From Jatrophihabitans_A sp035248685 (GTDB taxonomy: Bacteria > Actinomycetota > Actinomycetes > Mycobacteriales > Jatrophihabitantaceae), in contig DATFHF010000063.1 in the NCBI GenBank assembly GCA_035248685.1, positions 1-63,145 on the forward strand: a stretch of DNA of 63,145 nucleotides. Direction: 5' to 3'. Position numbers and translations under genes: made by a program. Numbering within the stretch: the stretch's first letter is position 1; each line of letters starts with the position of its first letter. This document shows positions 59,742 to 63,145 of this stretch, one piece after another. Below the pieces are notes generated by a model that worked only from the letters and a program-made list of their open reading frames with translations, did no database searches and had not been told where the DNA came from.

Positions 59742-60817
59742 GCCGCTGCTCCCATCGCGAGGCCGAGCGCGACCGCGGTGGCCGAGAGCTCGGTGTCTTC
59801 CTTCTGGATTTCCTTGGACGCCAGCCGATTGCGGATGTGCTGCATGGGTGCCACCACGTCGGTAGTGATCGAGAGGTGGTCACCGAGCAGCCGAGCCAGC
59901 CCCGGCAGCGCGGAGCCGCCGCCGGTCAGCGAGACCCGCTGCACGGTGGCGCCGCCCTCGGTGGCGCCGAAGTAGTGGATGGAGCTGCGAATCTCGGCGA
60001 GCAGCGGACGCAGGCCGTCGGCGATGACGTCGACGAAGCTCTTGTTGGAGGCGGTCAGGCCCTGGAGACGCTTGGCTTCCTCCGCCCGGTCCGGCTCCAG
60101 TCCGGTGGCGTCCATGATTCGCTCGGTGAGTTCCTGCCCGCCCCGGGTAACCGCGCGGACCACCTTCGGCACACCGTGGTTGTGGATGACGATGTTGGTC
60201 ATGTGCGCGCCGATGTCGATGACGGCCTCGACTCCGCAGCTCTCGTCGGCAATCGCGCGCAGCGCGGCGAACGAGGACAGGTCCACCCGGGCCACCTGCA
60301 GGCCGGCCTTTTCGATCGCCTGGACCGCGGCCAGCACCGGCTGGCGCGGAGTCGCGATCAGCAGCCCGGCCACCATCTCGTTCGCGTCGGCCTCGCCCAG
60401 CGGGATCCAGTCGATGAGCGCCTGGTCCAGCGGCAGCGGAACCACCTCGCGGGCCTTGAACGGCAGCGCCTTGGCGATCTGGTCCGGCGGCAGCTGCGGC
60501 ATGTCCAGCGGACGCACCACGACCTGCTGGTTGGTGATCCCGAGGATCACGTTGCGGCACTCGAACCGGTTGTCCGCCCACAGTTTCTTCAGCGCCAGGG
60601 TCACCGCGTTCTGGTCGCTGACCACGCCGTTGACCACCGCGCCGACCGGCAGGTCGACATGGCCGATGCCATGCACGCTCACCGAGGGACGGCCAGCGGT
60701 GGTGCCGTGCGCCAGGATCGCCGCACGTACCGAGGTGGCACCCAGGTCGATCCCGATGGCATGACCGTCCGGGTTGACGATGCCGATCTTGGGGTTGCCT
60801 ATTTGCCGGTGCTTCAT
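59738..60817 (-). CDS. pilM: Type IV pilus actin-like protein PilM
   Basis: A 359-residue actin-fold ATP-binding protein of the pilus inner-membrane platform. Phosphate loops AIGIDLGATSVRAAIL and VIDIGAHMTNIVIHNHG, with adenosine motif SLTGGGSALPGLA, are all present. Translationally coupled to pilN. Downstream of the prepilin peptidase gene, 46 bases apart. Confidence 0.92.
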   Translation of the reverse strand: MKHRQIGNPKIGIVNPDGHAIGIDLGATSVRAAILAHGTTAGRPSVSVHGIGHVDLPVGAVVNGVVSDQNAVTLALKKLWADNRFECRNVILGITNQQVVVRPLDMPQLPPDQIAKALPFKAREVVPLPLDQALIDWIPLGEADANEMVAGLLIATPRQPVLAAVQAIEKAGLQVARVDLSSFAALRAIADESCGVEAVIDIGAHMTNIVIHNHGVPKVVRAVTRGGQELTERIMDATGLEPDRAEEAKRLQGLTASNKSFVDVIADGLRPLLAEIRSSIHYFGATEGGATVQRVSLTGGGSALPGLARLLGDHLSITTDVVAPMQHIRNRLASKEIQKEDTELSATAVALGLAMGAAA

Positions 60818-60863
60818 CAGATCTCCTGGTTCAGAAGGACAAGCTTGCTCATTCCGGTCCGAC

Positions 60864-61652
60864 TCACACGCCAGTGAGTTGCCGGTACGTATTCACCATC
60901 GGCTGCGCGACGAACAACGCGAGGATCGCGGCGCTCAGCATGAACGGTCCGAACGGCAACGCCGTCTTGCGGTTGCCCTTGGCGCTCAAAATGACCGCGA
61001 TGCCCGCAATGCCACCGAGCACGAAGGCTCCGAAGGCACCTATCAGCAAGGCCGAGTAGCTCAGGCAGGCCAGCATTCCGCCGACCAGGCCGGCCAACTT
61101 GACGTCGCCGAAGCCCATTCCCTCCGGATAGATTGCCGAAATCGCGAAATACCCTCCGAACAGGGCCAAGCAGCCGATGATCGCGCGGATCACCACCGAA
61201 TAGTCCCGTTGCCAGGCCGCGCCCACGACGAGTAGCACCGCCAGCACCGGGTAGGACGGCAACACGATCGCGTTGGGCAGTCGGTAGCAATCCAGGTCGA
61301 TCACCGTCAGCGCCACCGCCATCGCGGTGAAGTACAGCCAGGCCGGCAACAACGCCTGCTGGCCGTTCCGTAACAGGGCGCCGGTCACCGCGACGAACGC
61401 TAGACAGGTCGACAACTCGATCAGTGGATACCGAATACTGATCCGCACGCCACAGTTCGAGCAGCGCCCGCGCGAAGCCAGCCAACCGAATACCGGCACG
61501 TTGTAGCGATTGCGTACTCGGGTATCGCAGTTGGGACAGTGCGACGGCGGTCGGAGCAACGACTGGCCGGCCGGCACCCGATGGATTACCACGGTGAGAA
61601 ACGAGCCGATGACCAAACCGAACACGGCGACCGGGACGAGCAGCAAGAACAT
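60864..61652 (-). CDS. pilD: Prepilin peptidase (A24 family, PilD-like)
   Basis: A 262-residue bifunctional prepilin peptidase. The N-terminal zinc site has CPNC (39-42) and CSNC (64-67), the usual sign of the methyltransferase half. The two catalytic aspartates are in VIDLDCYRLPN (near 116) and GFGDVKLAGL (near 179). About seven membrane helices. ATG at 61652 has GGAAGG upstream; the 32 residues before it in frame lack homology. Confidence 0.92.
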   Translation of the reverse strand: MFLLLVPVAVFGLVIGSFLTVVIHRVPAGQSLLRPPSHCPNCDTRVRNRYNVPVFGWLASRGRCSNCGVRISIRYPLIELSTCLAFVAVTGALLRNGQQALLPAWLYFTAMAVALTVIDLDCYRLPNAIVLPSYPVLAVLLVVGAAWQRDYSVVIRAIIGCLALFGGYFAISAIYPEGMGFGDVKLAGLVGGMLACLSYSALLIGAFGAFVLGGIAGIAVILSAKGNRKTALPFGPFMLSAAILALFVAQPMVNTYRQLTGV

Positions 61653-61714
61653 AGATCGTGCCTTCCGACGGGTGCGCGTGCGCGCTCCGGACGATCGGGG
61701 TTCTGGTGGACATC

Positions 61715-63145
61715 TCAGGACGCCGTCGAGACGCTGATGATGTTCCACGTGTTGTTCGTGAGACGGCCTTCCGGCGGCGGGATGTAGGGCACCCGCAGGC
61801 CGCCGTTGACGGCTTGCCCGGCCCGCAGGTTGTCGTAGTTGTAGGTCACCGAGATACCCGGCATCTTCGTGGTGGAGCCCTGGTACGGCCGCCCCTGGTA
61901 GGGCAGGCTGGTCGCGCCCCGGTGGTACTGGTACAGCCCGCCGTAGACGGTGATCCCGTAGCCGATGGCGCCTCGGTAGAAGTTGTCGGCGATGAACGAG
62001 CCGCGCAGCGTGAAGATGGCGGCGTAGATGGTTCCGGTGCCGCCGTTGGTGATCGACGGCGCGTTGTCCGGCTGGTACATACTGGACGGGAAGTTGCTGG
62101 CCAGCGGCCAGGTCAGATTGTCGGTGTAGACGCCGCTGTAATCGTTCGGGCAGAAGCCGGCCGAGGTGGCACCGAGCGTCCCGTCGTTGGTGCAGGTCAT
62201 CGGCCGGTAGAGCCGCACGTTGTGGTCGGCCGCCAGCGCCAGCCCGTACGAGGTGGTGTTGAGGTTGACGCTGGAACCGTAGGTCAAATCGTTGGTGACC
62301 ACGATGTCGTGTTCGGCGACCAGCGAGACGTTGGCGTTCGTGGTGCCCTCGACGTAGATGTCGCCGTAGCCGTGCGAGTACTGGGTCACGTCGTTGTTCA
62401 TGTCGGTGTAGGTCTTGGCGGCGTCGTAGCCGGCGTCACCGGGCTGCTTGCCGAACCACGGGAAGTTCTGCGTCGAGTTCAGCGGGGTTCCGTTCGCGGC
62501 GCTGCTGACCCGGGTCAAGTTGCCCGACACGATCGGGGTGGTGGTGTTGGCAGAGCAGGCGCCCTTCTTCACCGTGGTGCAGACCAGCCGGTTGATGGTC
62601 GCCGTGTACTTGTAGGTGGTCGAGGTGTAACCGAGGCCGGCCTTGGTCTGGAGGAACGGGTCGGAGACGCCGCCGGCGCCGGGGGTGACCGAGGTGGTGG
62701 TCGGCGCGACGGCGGCGACCGAGACGGTGTACCAGACCGCGCCGACAGTGCTGCCGGCGGTCTGGGAGGTAGCGCTCAGCTGGCCCTGGATGGCCGTGGT
62801 CAGGGTGGCGGCGGTGACCCCGACCGACTTCAGCGCGGTGTCGGCGGCCGCCTTCACGTTGGTGAAGACATCCTCCTTGGTAGGCGTGGCCTTGCCGGTC
62901 TCGCAGTCGAAGTTGCGCCGCTTGGCCACGTTCGCCGGCGACGGGCAGGCCGCGCTGGCCAGGTAGGTGGCGTCATCGGTCCAGGTGCCGGTGAGGCTGT
63001 CGGCATAGCTGGTGGCCGGCACGGTCAGGTTGGTGGCGGTGTCGAAGATCGGGCTGCTCACGGTGGCCGTGGTCGGCTGTACCGAGCTGTCCGGGTTCTT
63101 GACGTAGATCAGGGTGCGGGATAGCGGAACGGCCGCATCGATCAC
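61715..63145 (-). CDS. Pilus-associated secreted protein, 3' part
   Basis: At least 476 residues, open to the window's right edge, so the N-terminus is probably missing. The sequence is rich in Thr, Ser, Asn and Tyr with a tandem of short beta-like stretches (TYTDMNNDVTQYSHGYGDIYV, shown in part; VSLVAEHDIVVTNDLTYGS) and several Cys (ACPSPAN, FDCETGK, LVCTTVKKGAC). VEGTTNANVSLVAEHDIVV resembles the parallel-beta PilX/DUF4900-like proteins encoded with pili. It may be a minor pilin or tip adhesin. Confidence 0.6.
   Translation of the reverse strand: MIDAAVPLSRTLIYVKNPDSSVQPTTATVSSPIFDTATNLTVPATSYADSLTGTWTDDATYLASAACPSPANVAKRRNFDCETGKATPTKEDVFTNVKAAADTALKSVGVTAATLTTAIQGQLSATSQTAGSTVGAVWYTVSVAAVAPTTTSVTPGAGGVSDPFLQTKAGLGYTSTTYKYTATINRLVCTTVKKGACSANTTTPIVSGNLTRVSSAANGTPLNSTQNFPWFGKQPGDAGYDAAKTYTDMNNDVTQYSHGYGDIYVEGTTNANVSLVAEHDIVVTNDLTYGSSVNLNTTSYGLALAADHNVRLYRPMTCTNDGTLGATSAGFCPNDYSGVYTDNLTWPLASNFPSSMYQPDNAPSITNGGTGTIYAAIFTLRGSFIADNFYRGAIGYGITVYGGLYQYHRGATSLPYQGRPYQGSTTKMPGISVTYNYDNLRAGQAVNGGLRVPYIPPPEGRLTNNTWNIISVSTAS

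Overview
The window is high-GC chromosomal DNA from an actinobacterium (Actinomycetota). The evidence is the ftsX-smpB order, a tmRNA whose tag ends in the actinobacterial style (ADSNRADFVLAA), a DUF222/HNH protein, GTG starts and GTGA/ATGA overlaps. The genus cannot be fixed from the sequence.

Region by region. 1-4.7 kb is core chromosome: the 3' end of ftsX, smpB, an amidohydrolase, a tandem GNAT protein, a WecB-type epimerase and a CsoR repressor with its operators. 4817-5193 is ssrA (tmRNA). A serine recombinase gene abuts it and reads back through the tmRNA 3' end on the opposite strand, so ssrA looks like the edge of an island. 6.9-18.5 kb is a DNA phosphorothioation (dnd) defence island: dndA, divergent dndBCDE, a dnd-associated methyltransferase, then an AIPR protein, a GIY-YIG nuclease and a second DGQHR (DndB-like) protein. 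No dndFGH restriction genes are present, so the last three are candidates for the effector part. 18.5-27 kb is accessory DNA: two HTH-gene repeats, a recombinase remnant, and a roughly 1,890-residue RHS toxin with a PD-(D/E)XK nuclease tip, a probable immunity gene and orphan ORFs.

27-30.4 kb holds a large secreted adhesin-like protein. 30.6-34.14 kb is a compact five-gene operon on the minus strand: a 54-residue peptide with eight cysteines, a MauE-like membrane protein, a membrane-tethered thioredoxin-like protein, an ABC exporter and an S26 signal peptidase. Together these look like a system that makes, disulfide-bonds, exports and trims a cysteine-rich peptide, and it is my main candidate for an undescribed system. 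34.4-45.1 kb is a tellurium-resistance-type (Ter) stress cluster with six TerD-like genes, a DUF475/TerC membrane protein, TelA, an HpcH/CitE-like lyase and a PRTase/StiP-like fusion.

45-58.2 kb has a methyltransferase/PilZ pair, a hydrolase, an HNH protein, a MacB/FtsX-like permease with two ATPases, an extracellular ExeM/NucH-type nuclease, a lipoprotein and a VOC protein. 58.4-63.1 kb is a type IV pilus cluster (pilO, pilN, pilM, prepilin peptidase and the 3' part of a large pilus-associated protein), ending in a strong hairpin terminator.
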